Notes: generated by a model not told the origin, from the sequence alone. DNA of 64,000 nucleotides from Massilia sp. ZL223 (GCF_018119395.1 NZ_JAGPWD010000004.1:62001-126000); one strand, 5' to 3'. Numbered from the stretch's first letter, positions 9,428 through 18,143 are shown. Program-made: numbers and translations.

Positions 9428-10038
9428 CAGAGCACGCGCCGGAAAGTGCGGCGCACCAGCTCGCGGTCGCCGCAATCGAAATGCCACCACTCGGTGTTGA
9501 TGCCCAGGAAGCCGGCCTGCAGCATCGCTTCGCGCAGCAGGCGGCGGTTGGCGACCTGCTCCTCGGTCAGCTGGCCGGCCTGCAGGAAGCCTTCCTCCAG
9601 CGCCGGATGCGAGAGGTTGGTCATGTCGTCGAAGCCGGTGCCCATGTCCAGCTCCCGCCCCTGCGCGTCGAGCAGGGTGATGTCGAGCGCCATGCCGTAG
9701 GAGTGGATCGAGCCGCGTTCCGGGTTGGCCAGGTACATCTGCAGGCCAGTGCCTTCCAGCGCATCCCATAGCTGCTGCTGCACGCGCTGCGGACGCAGGG
9801 CGTCCAGCACCAGCGGGGTCAGGTCGGGACGGCGCTCGGCCAGCCAGGCGACCACTTTCTCGAGGGCGCTGGCGGCGTCGACGTGCAGCCAGGCGCAGTC
9901 GTAGGGCGAATACAGGTCGCGTCCGACGAAGTTGTTGTCCGTGGCGTAGCGCAGGTCGACCTGGATGCCGGCGATGCTGCTCAGGTGGCGGAATTCGGGG
10001 CTGCCGGCGATCTCCTCGCTGGCCACGCTCAAGCTCAT
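9427..10038 (-). CDS. ddpX: D-alanyl-D-alanine dipeptidase, M15 family (DdpX/VanX type)
   Basis: Zinc dipeptidase that splits D-Ala-D-Ala into two D-Ala. It has 203 residues and no signal peptide, so it is probably cytoplasmic. The zinc site is visible as SIHSYGMALD (SxHxxGxAxD) and EWWHFD. The start codon abuts the stop of the upstream lysR gene with no gap, and the stop overlaps the deacetylase start. This tight lysR-ddpX-deacetylase unit, next to muropeptide recycling genes and a D-amino acid dehydrogenase, argues for D-Ala salvage as a nutrient. No VanH or VanA ligase gene is present, so vancomycin resistance is unlikely. Confidence 0.9.
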   Translation of the reverse strand: MSLSVASEEIAGSPEFRHLSSIAGIQVDLRYATDNNFVGRDLYSPYDCAWLHVDAASALEKVVAWLAERRPDLTPLVLDALRPQRVQQQLWDALEGTGLQMYLANPERGSIHSYGMALDITLLDAQGRELDMGTGFDDMTNLSHPALEEGFLQAGQLTEEQVANRRLLREAMLQAGFLGINTEWWHFDCGDRELVRRTFRRVL

Positions 10039-10944
10039 TTACGTACAACCCTTTTCAAGACAGGCGCGCGCGGTCGCGCCGATACAATTGGCCAGCTCGC
10101 GCGCCCCGTGCGAGAGCGGCGAATGGCTGGCGGTCAGCAGGTACAGGTTTACCGCGATGTCCGGCTCCCACGGACGGCAGATCACCTTGGCCGGCGAGGC
10201 CGAGGCGGCCGTGAACGGGTCCAGCACGGCGGTGCCGGCGCCCGCTTCGACCAGCGAGCGGGCGATCTGGTAGGTCTGCACGACGGTATTGAACACCGGG
10301 TGCACGTCGGCCGCTTCGCAGGACGCGGTCATCAGTTCGCCGAGCGGGTCGCCGTCGTTCAGGCCGATCAGTTCGCCCTTCAGGGCGGCGGGAGAAACCG
10401 GTTTGCCGCGCTCTTCCTCGCCCCAGGTGCCGATCGGCGCCATCACGGTCAGCAGGCCGTGCGCGATCGGCTCGGCCACGATGCCGGGGTGGCGCGGGTC
10501 CTGCAGCGACAGCGCCAGGTCGGCTTCGCCCAGGCGCAGCACGTTGACGATCTCGCTGGTGTGGTGGGTGGCCAGTTCGCAGCGGGTCTGCGGGAATTCG
10601 CGCCGCCACTGGGTCATGGCGCCGGGCAGCACGCTCATCGCGATGGTCGGCGTCGACACCAGGCGCACGGTCTCCACCGCGCGTCCCTTGAGGCTGGCGG
10701 CCAGGCGGCGGATGCCCTGCAGGTCGCGGTTGAGCTTTTCGGTTTCCGCGAACAGGCGGTGCGCTTCCGGCTTCGGATACAGCTTGCCGCGCACCCGCTC
10801 GAACAGCGGCATGCCCAGCTGCAGTTCGGCGTGCTGGAGCACCTTGGTCACCGCCGGCTGGGAAATGTGGAGAACCTGGGCGGCACCGCTGATGGTGCCG
10901 ACCTGCATGATGGCGTGGAAAACTTCGATATGACGCAGGCGCAT
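10039..10944 (-). CDS. LysR-type transcriptional regulator
   Basis: DNA-binding regulator of 301 residues. The N-terminal winged helix reads MRLRHIEVFHAIMQVGTISG, then AAQVLHISQPAVTKVLQHAE. The C-terminal part is a substrate-sensing domain of the periplasmic-binding-protein fold. Its stop codon is directly followed by the ddpX start, so it is the first gene of a three-gene unit and very likely controls it. It is not divergent from its presumed targets, unlike most LysR genes. The ligand may be a wall-derived compound such as D-Ala-D-Ala or a muropeptide; this is inference from context only. Confidence 0.88.
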   Translation of the reverse strand: MRLRHIEVFHAIMQVGTISGAAQVLHISQPAVTKVLQHAELQLGMPLFERVRGKLYPKPEAHRLFAETEKLNRDLQGIRRLAASLKGRAVETVRLVSTPTIAMSVLPGAMTQWRREFPQTRCELATHHTSEIVNVLRLGEADLALSLQDPRHPGIVAEPIAHGLLTVMAPIGTWGEEERGKPVSPAALKGELIGLNDGDPLGELMTASCEAADVHPVFNTVVQTYQIARSLVEAGAGTAVLDPFTAASASPAKVICRPWEPDIAVNLYLLTASHSPLSHGARELANCIGATARACLEKGCT

Positions 10945-11020
10945 CGCTAATCCTTCAGTGAGAGCCGCGCAAGACGCGGATTTTCCGAAGGATACAGCGA
11001 AATGGCGCGCACCGCGACCG

Positions 11021-12034
11021 TCACGGCGTTGTCACCGGCGAGGGGCCGGCAGGCGCCGGCACGGGCGGAGGCGGCGGGGCGGCGGGCGCCGGGGCCGTTT
11101 CGGGAACCACCGGCGTGGGCGCGACCGGCACGGGCGGCGCCGGGACGCTCGGCGCGGTCAGCGGCGCAGGCGACGGTGGTACTGGCGGGACGGCCGGCGT
11201 CGGCGGGACCGGCGGCACCGGCGCAGTCGGGACCGGGAACACCGGCAGCGGCGCATTCGGCGGCGTGGTCAGCACTTCGAGCAGGGTCGCGGTCTCGGCA
11301 TCCGGGTTGCCGGCATAGTCGGCCGGGCGGTATTTCATCTGGAAGGCGGCCAGGGTGGTGCGGGTCGCCTCATCCAGCACGCCGGTCTGCGGCAGCGAGA
11401 AACCGTGCATGACCAGCTTGCGCTGGAACCAGCCGGCGTCCGGCAGGAAGGCGTCGAAGGCTGGGCGCACCAGGGCCACGCGCGCGGCGTCAGGCCATTT
11501 CACCAGGCCTTCCTGGGCCAGGCGCTGCCACGGGAACAGCGGGCCAGGGTCCTGCTTGCGCAGCGGCGCGATGTCGCTGTGGCCGAGGACGTTTTCCGGC
11601 GCCACGCCGTGGCGCTGCACGATGTCCTTCACCAGCCCCACCAGGGCGTCGACCTGGGTTTGCGGGAAAGGCGCGAACACGCGGCCGTTCGGGGTGTCCT
11701 TCCAGCCGGCGTTGACGATCTCGATGCCGATCGAGCTGTTGTTGAGCTGGGTGTAGTTCTTCCAGCTCGAGTTGCCGGCGTGGTAGGCCGCGCGGGTTTC
11801 GTCCACCAGGCGGTAGATCACCGGCTCGGGGTCGTCGGTCAACAGGTAGTGAGCGCTCACCTGCTGCTCGGTCAGGATCTTGATCGAGGACGGCTTGTCG
11901 GCCACGGTGTAGTGCAGCACCAGGAAGCGCACGCGGCTGGACTGGCCGACGGAGTTGTAGGTGGTGTCGTAGCGCGGTCCGGTGGCGCAGCCGGCCAGCA
12001 AGGCGAGGGTAAGGGCGGCGATCAGGGTTTTCAT
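11021..12034 (-). CDS. N-acetylmuramoyl-L-alanine amidase, AmiD-like lipoprotein with proline-rich tail
   Basis: Cleaves the bond between MurNAc (or anhydroMurNAc) and L-Ala of the stem peptide. It has 337 residues and a lipobox LLAGC with Cys16, so it is a lipoprotein. An Amidase_2 domain covers about residues 30-175, with zinc ligand candidates His41 (FLVLHYT) and His152 (VLGHSDIAP) and the KQDPGPLFPW block. A peptidoglycan-binding helical domain covers about 195-255 (VLDEATRTTLAAFQMKYRP). The last 80 residues are an unusual tail made almost entirely of Pro, Ala and Val. The gene lies 17 bases after the sugar kinase in the same operon. Confidence 0.9.
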   Translation of the reverse strand: MKTLIAALTLALLAGCATGPRYDTTYNSVGQSSRVRFLVLHYTVADKPSSIKILTEQQVSAHYLLTDDPEPVIYRLVDETRAAYHAGNSSWKNYTQLNNSSIGIEIVNAGWKDTPNGRVFAPFPQTQVDALVGLVKDIVQRHGVAPENVLGHSDIAPLRKQDPGPLFPWQRLAQEGLVKWPDAARVALVRPAFDAFLPDAGWFQRKLVMHGFSLPQTGVLDEATRTTLAAFQMKYRPADYAGNPDAETATLLEVLTTPPNAPLPVFPVPTAPVPPVPPTPAVPPVPPSPAPLTAPSVPAPPVPVAPTPVVPETAPAPAAPPPPPVPAPAGPSPVTTP

Positions 12035-12051
12035 GGTTCTTCCTGGTTGGT

Positions 12052-12993
12052 CTAGTCGATGCCGGGCAGCGGCCCGGCCGCCAGGCGCGCGGCGGCGTGG
12101 TGGGCGCGCAGGCCGGTCTGGCTGAGCGGGGTGTCGGGCGGCAGCGCGGCGCGCATGGTCTGCACGATCACGGGATGCAGCTCGGCGGCGCGGCCGGTCA
12201 GGGCCACCGGGCGCGGGCCGAAGCGGCGGATCATGGCCAGCGCCAGGCGCGCCAGTTCCTTGCCCGCTTCGCGCAGGATGCCCGCCGCCGCCGGGTCGCG
12301 CTCGGCGCTGGCGGCCACGGCCAGCGCCAGCTTGCCGACTTCGCCGCGCTCGCTGTGGTAGATGAACTGGCGCGAATACGACCAGTCACTGCCGCCGATG
12401 TGCTGGAACACGGCCTTGGCCATCGGCGAGGCTTCCCAGCTGCCGGGGTATTCGTCTTCGTTGCGCCAGATGTGGCGCAGCGCCTCGCGCGCGATCCAGA
12501 AACCGCCGCCGCCATCGTCGAGCACCACGCCGCGCCCGCCGGCGCGGTGCAGCTCGCCGCTGGCGTCGATGAAGGCGCCGATCGAGCCGGTGCCGGCATA
12601 GACCAGGTAGCCTTCGCCGGGACTGAAGCTGGCCAGGTAGGCGATCTCGATGTCGTTGCAGAGCGTGACCGCGCTGGATTCGATGCCGAGGAAGCCGGCC
12701 AGCCAGCGCGCCAGCTGTTCGCCCTCGCCGCCGAAACCGGTCATGCCGGCGCGGACGGCCGCCGGGCGGCCGTGCTCCAGCACCGCCTGGGCCATGCCGG
12801 CGAAGGTGGCGCGCACCGTGCCGCGGCCTTCGCTGCTGGCCATTTGCAGGGCGGACAGGCCGTCCACCGTGCCTTCGGCCACGATGTGGCCGCCGGGCGC
12901 GGCCAGGGCCCAGCGCGTCTGGGTGCCGCCGGCGTCGATGCCGAGGCCCATGCCCTCAGCGGCGTGTTGTGCGTGTGTTTGCATGACCGTCAA
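12052..12993 (-). CDS. BadF/BadG-family sugar kinase (GlcNAc and/or MurNAc kinase)
   Basis: Cytoplasmic ATP-dependent kinase of the N-acetylglucosamine kinase/BadF group, 313 residues. The phosphate-1 motif GIDAGGTQTRWAL is followed by NDIEIAY, then GTGSIGAFID (phosphate 2) and GGGGFWIAREAL. It should make GlcNAc-6P or, given the neighbouring etherase MurQ, MurNAc-6P as the MurK members of this family do; sequence alone cannot separate the two. Start choice: TTG at 12991-12993 has GGGAG seven bases upstream, while the in-frame ATG at 12984 has poorer spacing. The downstream amidase is 17 bases away. Confidence 0.85.
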   Translation of the reverse strand: MTVMQTHAQHAAEGMGLGIDAGGTQTRWALAAPGGHIVAEGTVDGLSALQMASSEGRGTVRATFAGMAQAVLEHGRPAAVRAGMTGFGGEGEQLARWLAGFLGIESSAVTLCNDIEIAYLASFSPGEGYLVYAGTGSIGAFIDASGELHRAGGRGVVLDDGGGGFWIAREALRHIWRNEDEYPGSWEASPMAKAVFQHIGGSDWSYSRQFIYHSERGEVGKLALAVAASAERDPAAAGILREAGKELARLALAMIRRFGPRPVALTGRAAELHPVIVQTMRAALPPDTPLSQTGLRAHHAAARLAAGPLPGID

Positions 12994-13083
12994 GTTTACG
13001 CTCCCGGCGCGCCATGGCGCGAATGAATGCTGGCGCTTGCAGCATGAGCCAGGGTTATGCCTGCGAAGTGCAGCCCAATCATC

Positions 13084-14715
13084 TCAGGACTTGTTCCAGA
13101 CCTGCACCCGCGCGCCTTCGACGCCCAGGCGGTCGACGGCGCTGACGAACACCGCGTCGGCCGCGCCAAGCTTGTCGTCGTCCGGAATGGTCCAGTCCAC
13201 GCGCGAGGCCGGGGCCACCGCGAACCGCCATTCGTTGCCGTGGCGCGCCCAGATCGCATACAGGGCGTTGGCCTTGCCTGCCTTCAGTTTAAGCTGGAGC
13301 GCGTTCTTGCGGCGCTCGGCCGCCACCAGCGGCGTGCCCGGGGCGTCGCCGCCGAGCCAGGGCGTGGCCGGCACCAGGGCCGGGCCGGTATAGCGGGTCG
13401 CGCGCAGCTGGTCGCTGATGCCTTTGCGGTTCTGCATCAGGGCCGCCATGCTGAAGTGGACATGGCCGCTGGCCGCCGGGCGGGCGCGCGTTACGCTGAT
13501 CTGCTGCAGCACTTCTTCCGGCTGGTAGTCCTTGGTGGGCGCGCCGATGCGGCTGGTGAACAGGCCCGGCCACATGTGGCGGCCCTTGGTGTTCTGCGAA
13601 ATCCAGTAGTCGAGCAGCACGTCGTAGGCCTGGCCGGGCTGCGAGATCGGCCAGTACAGCTGGGGCGTGAAATAGTCGAGCCAGCCGTTCTGCAGCCACA
13701 GCTCGGCGTCCGCGTACAGCTTGTCGTACTGCGAGAAGCCGGTGATGCCGGGAGGACGGCGGTCCGGCCGGCCCAGGCCGAAGGGGCTGATGCCGAAGCG
13801 CACCCAGCTCTTTTCGCGGCGGATGCCGTTGTAGATGTTCTCGATCAGGCGGTTGACGTTGTCGCGGCGCCAGGAGGCGCGATCCAGCTTGCCGCCGCTC
13901 GCCACATAGCGGTCCCAGGCCGGCTGGTCGGGGAAGTCGAGTTCGGCCTTGCCGGTCTTGCCGTCGAGGGCCGCCGCATTGCCCGCCACCTCGGCCGGCG
14001 TGGCCTCGATCGGATAGGGATAGAAATAATCGTCGATGTGCACGCCGTCGATGTCGTAGCGGCGCACCACGTCCAGGATCACGTCCAGGGTCTGCTTCGA
14101 GGCCGCTTCCTCGGCCGGGTCCATCCACATGAATTTGCCGTAGCGCTTGACCGCGGCCGGGTTGGCGTTGGTGATGTGGTTGGGCGCGGCCGGAGAACGT
14201 GCGCCGTCGTGGCGCGCGCGGTAGGGATTGAACCAGGCGTGCAGCTCGATGCCGCGCGCATGCGCTTCCGTGACCCAGAACTTGAGCGGGTCGTACCAGG
14301 GCTGTGGAGCCTTGCCCTGGGCGCCGCTCAGGTATTCCGACCAGGGTTCGATCTTGGAGGCGTAGATGGCGTCGGCGGACGGGCGCACCTGCAGCACGAT
14401 GGCGTTCAGGTTGAGCGCCTTGGCGCGGTCGAGGATGGCCAGGGCTTCGGCCTGCTGCTGGGCCGCGGTGAGGTTCTGCTTGCTCGGCCAGTCGATGTTG
14501 GCGACGGTCGACACCCAGGCGGCGCGGAATTCGCGCGGGGCCGGCGGCGGCTGGTCGCCCCCCGTGACCATGGATGCGTCCGCAGGCGCGGGCGCGCCGG
14601 GCTGGGTGCTGGATGCGGTGGGCTGGGTGGTGCAGGCGGTGAGGAAGCCGCCGAGGGCCAGGGCGCCGGCCACGCCGGCAAGCGCAAAGGCGCGTTTTTT
14701 CAGGTCAGGCTGCAC
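13084..14715 (-). CDS. Glycosyl-hydrolase-like 10 lipoprotein, DigH/YddW-like
   Basis: Predicted envelope lipoprotein glycosidase of 543 residues with lipobox FLTAC (Cys28). The GHL10 domain starts at REFRAAWVSTVANIDWPS and continues through NAIVLQVRPSADAIY, then IELHAWFNPYRA and DIDGVHIDDYFYPYP, the usual acidic (beta/alpha)8 active-site strands. The E. coli member, DigH, is described as cutting peptide-free (denuded) glycan strands. That fits here, because an AmiD-like amidase able to make such strands is encoded two genes downstream. A C-terminal all-beta extension of about 100 residues (from about 440) is probably a separate binding domain. It sits 23 bases after the acyltransferase-like gene. 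Confidence 0.85.
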   Translation of the reverse strand: MQPDLKKRAFALAGVAGALALGGFLTACTTQPTASSTQPGAPAPADASMVTGGDQPPPAPREFRAAWVSTVANIDWPSKQNLTAAQQQAEALAILDRAKALNLNAIVLQVRPSADAIYASKIEPWSEYLSGAQGKAPQPWYDPLKFWVTEAHARGIELHAWFNPYRARHDGARSPAAPNHITNANPAAVKRYGKFMWMDPAEEAASKQTLDVILDVVRRYDIDGVHIDDYFYPYPIEATPAEVAGNAAALDGKTGKAELDFPDQPAWDRYVASGGKLDRASWRRDNVNRLIENIYNGIRREKSWVRFGISPFGLGRPDRRPPGITGFSQYDKLYADAELWLQNGWLDYFTPQLYWPISQPGQAYDVLLDYWISQNTKGRHMWPGLFTSRIGAPTKDYQPEEVLQQISVTRARPAASGHVHFSMAALMQNRKGISDQLRATRYTGPALVPATPWLGGDAPGTPLVAAERRKNALQLKLKAGKANALYAIWARHGNEWRFAVAPASRVDWTIPDDDKLGAADAVFVSAVDRLGVEGARVQVWNKS

Positions 14716-14738
14716 ATCGGCTCCTTATTCTTTTCATT

Positions 14739-15881
14739 CTAGACTTTGACGAACCAGCGCTTGCGCCACATGAGGTACGCAACGGCGAACATGCAGGCAT
14801 TGAAAGCGATGGCGTATAACAGGGAGGTATTCACCGGGCCAAGCGGCAGCGCCTTGATCGGCGCGTAGAGGCTGCGGCCGAGCGAAAGCTGGCTGCCGTC
14901 GGGCTGGGCCAGCTTGATAAAGCCCAGCATCTTGGCCACGAAACCGGAGAAGGCGAAGATGAACAGCGCGTTCATCCCGTAGATCAGGAAAGGCTTGCTC
15001 CAGGCCGCCGCGCGCTCGCGCAGGGCCGCGTGCGGATTCGCGTCCAGCAGCCAGTAGGCGGCGCCGAAAGCGAGCAGCGCCCAGCCGCTCATCAGGAGGC
15101 AGTAGGACGGCGTCCACAGGCTTTTATTGATCGGCATGAGGATGGCGTCGAGGGCCGAGCCCAGCGCCAGGCAGACCAGGCCGCCCAGCAGCAGCCACAC
15201 CACCTGCTCGATGCGCGGTAAGGAAGACAGCAGCAGGCGGCCCGCCAGCACGCCGGACAGCTGGCTGCACAGGGCCGGCAAGGTCGACAGCAGGCCTTCC
15301 GGATCCCAGGTCCTGGCCTGCACCCACAGGTGGCCGTCCAGCAGCATGCGGTCGATGTAAGCGCCGAAGTCCCGGCCCGGCTCCAGCACGCCCGCGCCGA
15401 TGCCGGGCACCGGGACCAGCAATTGCAGCACGCTGTAGATCGACAGCAGCAGCGCGATCGCCGCCAGTTGGCCGCGCCAGCCCAGGTAGACCACCAGCGG
15501 CGCCGCCAGCAGGGTGCACAGGGCGATGCGCTGCAGGACGCCCGGAATGCGCACGGTCTCGAGGTCGAAGCGCGGGATCAGGTTCAGCAGGAAGCCGATC
15601 AGGAAGATGATGGCGGCGCGCACGGCCAGCTTGCGCAGCAGCTGTCCCTTGTCGGCGCCGCCCGCCGCCAGGCGTCCCAGCGAGAGCGCCATGGCGACGC
15701 CGCCGATGAACAGGAAGAAGGGGAAGATGGTGTCGGTGAAGGTCCAGCCGTTCCACTTGGCGTGCGCGAGCTGGGGATACAGGCTGCCCCAGTCGCCGGG
15801 ATTATTCACCAGCACCATCGCGGCAATGGTGAAGCCGCGGAAGGCGTCGAGCGATGTCAGGCGCACCGGGGCGGTGGTCAT
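14739..15881 (-). CDS. nagX: NagX-type membrane protein (heparan-alpha-glucosaminide N-acetyltransferase-like, DUF5009)
   Basis: Integral membrane protein of 380 residues with about ten hydrophobic segments. The N-terminus has the family signature RLTSLDAFRGFTIAAMVLVNN followed by GWTFTDTIFPFFLFIGGVAM. Relatives are found in GlcNAc utilisation (nag) clusters, and the eukaryotic relative transfers acetyl groups across a membrane onto glucosamine. A role in acetylating or handling amino sugars at the inner membrane is likely but unproven. It lies 19 bases after the permease gene and 23 before the glycosidase gene, in one operon. NagX is used as a family name, not as proof of function. Confidence 0.85.
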   Translation of the reverse strand: MTTAPVRLTSLDAFRGFTIAAMVLVNNPGDWGSLYPQLAHAKWNGWTFTDTIFPFFLFIGGVAMALSLGRLAAGGADKGQLLRKLAVRAAIIFLIGFLLNLIPRFDLETVRIPGVLQRIALCTLLAAPLVVYLGWRGQLAAIALLLSIYSVLQLLVPVPGIGAGVLEPGRDFGAYIDRMLLDGHLWVQARTWDPEGLLSTLPALCSQLSGVLAGRLLLSSLPRIEQVVWLLLGGLVCLALGSALDAILMPINKSLWTPSYCLLMSGWALLAFGAAYWLLDANPHAALRERAAAWSKPFLIYGMNALFIFAFSGFVAKMLGFIKLAQPDGSQLSLGRSLYAPIKALPLGPVNTSLLYAIAFNACMFAVAYLMWRKRWFVKV

Positions 15882-15900
15882 GGTCCTGCGCGGTCCCGGT

Positions 15901-17178
15901 TTACTTCTTGCCGAATTCGGGGTCGATCTTCACCAGCGCCGCCATGATGAAGGCCGGGATCGTGGCCAGGCAGGTCCAGATGAAGAAGTTCTTGTACCCC
16001 AGGTATTCCTGCAGGTCGCCGCTCCACATGCCCGGCACCATCATGCCCAGCGCCATCAGGCCGGTGCAGATCGCGTAGTGCGCGGTCTTGTGCGGGCCGT
16101 CGGCCACCATGATCATGTACATCATCATGGCGGTGAAGCCGAAGCCGTAGCCGAACTGCTCGATCGCCAGGAACACCGAGACGGTGGCCAGGCCGGTCGG
16201 CTGGGTCTGCGACAGGTAGACGAAGACCAGGTCCGGCAGGTGCACGGCGAACACCATCAGCCACAGGCAGCGCTTCAGGCCCAGGCGCGAGATCAGCCAG
16301 CCGCCGGCCAGGCCGCCCAGGGTCAGGGCGATGATGCCGACCGTGCCGTAGGCGATGCCGTACTGCGCGGTGGTGAGGCCCAGGCCGCCCTTCTCGACGG
16401 GGTCCTTGAGGAAGGGAGCGACCAGCTTGAGCAGCTGCGCTTCGCCCAGGCGGAAGGTCAGGATGAAGCCGAGGATCAGCCAGATGTCGCGCTTGCCGAA
16501 GAAGGCGCCGAAGGTGCCGAAGAAGTCGCGCAGCGGATTGCTGGTCGTCGGCACGGCACGGTCGCTGTCGGGCTTGGGCAGGACGAACTGGTGCCAGGCG
16601 AAGGCGGCGAAGAACAGGCCGGCCATCACGAAGAACACCACCGACCAGGCCTGGTGCACGTCGCCCAGGCTCACGGCCAGGGTGCCGGCCAGGACCACCA
16701 GCGGTCCCTGGCAGGCCAGGGTGGCGAGGCGATAGAAGGTGGAGCGCACGCCCACGAAGGCGGCCTGCTGCTGCTGGCGCAAACCCAGCATGTAGAAACC
16801 GTCGGCCGAGATGTCGTGGGTGGCGGAAGCGAAGGCCATCACCCACATCACGGCCAGGCTGACCATGAAGAAGGCCGGCAGGTGCAGCACCAGTCCCACC
16901 GCCAGCAGCGCGGCGGCGATCGCCAGCTGCAGCAGCACGGTCCAGCGGCGCTTGGTGCCGACCATGTCGACGATGGGCGACCACAGGGGCTTGATCACCC
17001 AGGGCAGGTAGAGCAGGCTGGTATAGAAGGCGATGTCGGAGTTCGAGACCCCCATGTCCTTGTACATGATGACCGACAGGCCATTCGCCACCACGTAGGG
17101 AATGGCCTGGGCAAAGTACAGGGACGGAATCCAGGTCCAGGGGCTGCGCCCGGTGCTGTTCGCTTGCGAAGTTTGCAT
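15901..17178 (-). CDS. AmpG-like MFS permease for muropeptides or amino sugars
   Basis: Twelve-segment major facilitator of 425 residues. The start is ATG at 17176-17178; further upstream the frame is arginine-rich and unlike a permease. AmpG-type signatures include PSLYFAQAIPYVVANGLSVIMYKDMG, LPWVIKPLWSPIVD and the loop ASATHDISADGFYM. AmpG imports GlcNAc-anhydroMurNAc peptides in enteric bacteria, while related permeases in Bacteroidetes MurNAc clusters bring in MurNAc itself. With MurQ 52 bases upstream and a sugar kinase downstream, the cargo is probably MurNAc, anhydroMurNAc or short muropeptides. No ampD- or ampC-type resistance system is nearby. Confidence 0.87.
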   Translation of the reverse strand: MQTSQANSTGRSPWTWIPSLYFAQAIPYVVANGLSVIMYKDMGVSNSDIAFYTSLLYLPWVIKPLWSPIVDMVGTKRRWTVLLQLAIAAALLAVGLVLHLPAFFMVSLAVMWVMAFASATHDISADGFYMLGLRQQQQAAFVGVRSTFYRLATLACQGPLVVLAGTLAVSLGDVHQAWSVVFFVMAGLFFAAFAWHQFVLPKPDSDRAVPTTSNPLRDFFGTFGAFFGKRDIWLILGFILTFRLGEAQLLKLVAPFLKDPVEKGGLGLTTAQYGIAYGTVGIIALTLGGLAGGWLISRLGLKRCLWLMVFAVHLPDLVFVYLSQTQPTGLATVSVFLAIEQFGYGFGFTAMMMYMIMVADGPHKTAHYAICTGLMALGMMVPGMWSGDLQEYLGYKNFFIWTCLATIPAFIMAALVKIDPEFGKK

Positions 17179-17230
17179 GACTCTTTCGTGTGCCGGGCGG
17201 GAGGGTGCGCGGGAAGCCGCGCGCACCTGG

Positions 17231-18109
17231 TTAGGCGAGCGCCTGGCGCACGCTGCCGTGCGCCGCTTCCAGCAGCGCTTGCGCCTGCTCGACACTGGTT
17301 TGTTTGGACAAGGCCACGATCGCGGTCTTGACGTGGAACCCGCACTGCTCCAGCACCTCGCGCGCGGCCGCCTCGTCGGCGCCGGTGGCGAAAGTGGTCA
17401 GGCGGATCGCACGCCGCACCAGCTTGGCGTTGGTAGCCTTCAAGTCTACCATTAGGTTGCCGTAGACCTTGTTCAAACGCACCATGAGGGCGCTGGAAAA
17501 GGTGTTCAGGGCGATCTTCTGCGAGGTGCCGGCCTTCAGGCGGGTGCTGCCGGAGACGACTTCCGGGCCGGTGTCCAGGGTCACGCCGATCTCGGCTTCG
17601 TTCGCGACCGGGGCGTCGGTATTGTTGGCGAAGCCCACGGTCAGGGCGCCGGCGGCGCGTCCGGCCTGCAGCGCGCCGAGCACGTAAGGGGTGCCGCCCG
17701 AGGCGGCGATGGCCAGGACCACGTCGTCCGGGCCCACGTTCACGCTGCGCAGGTCGGCCGCGCCCTGGTCGAAATCGTCTTCCGCGCCTTCCACCGCCAC
17801 GAACATGGCGTCGCTGCCACCGGCCAGCAGCGCCACCGCGCGGCCGTGCGGCCAGGAGAAGGTCGGATACAGTTCGACGCTGTCGAGCACGCCCAGGCGG
17901 CCCGAAGTGCCGGCGCCCACGTAGATCAGGCGTCCGCCCGCTTCCATGCGCGGCAGCGCGGCGTCGACAGCAAGCGCGATGCTGGGTGCGGCGGCGCGCA
18001 CCGCGTTGACGGCGTTGATCTGGTCGTCGACGAAGACATTGACCAGGTCCGACGTGGCGTACTGGTCGAGGGCGGCGTGCGCCTGGGAGGGGGTTTCGGT
18101 TTTCAGCAT
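17231..18109 (-). CDS. murQ: N-acetylmuramic acid 6-phosphate etherase
   Basis: Cytoplasmic lyase that converts MurNAc-6P to GlcNAc-6P and D-lactate. It has 292 residues, the family length. The sugar-phosphate isomerase (SIS) fold shows YVGAGTSGRLGVLDSVEL with catalytic Glu79, the acidic VEGAEDDFDQ segment, and the signature VSGSTRLKAGTSQKIALN. It lies 98 bases after gntR and 52 before the permease. Because MurQ needs MurNAc-6P, a kinase must supply it; the BadF-type kinase of this operon is the only candidate in the window. Confidence 0.95.
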   Translation of the reverse strand: MLKTETPSQAHAALDQYATSDLVNVFVDDQINAVNAVRAAAPSIALAVDAALPRMEAGGRLIYVGAGTSGRLGVLDSVELYPTFSWPHGRAVALLAGGSDAMFVAVEGAEDDFDQGAADLRSVNVGPDDVVLAIAASGGTPYVLGALQAGRAAGALTVGFANNTDAPVANEAEIGVTLDTGPEVVSGSTRLKAGTSQKIALNTFSSALMVRLNKVYGNLMVDLKATNAKLVRRAIRLTTFATGADEAAAREVLEQCGFHVKTAIVALSKQTSVEQAQALLEAAHGSVRQALA

Positions 18110-18143
18110 GACCGTGGTTGTTGAATGCGCAGTAATCGATAAA

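Noticed and set aside
9427..10038. VanX-type vancomycin resistance
   Set aside because: No vanH, vanA/B ligase or vanRS genes; the gene is coupled to a lysR and a deacetylase in a wall salvage cluster of a Gram-negative.
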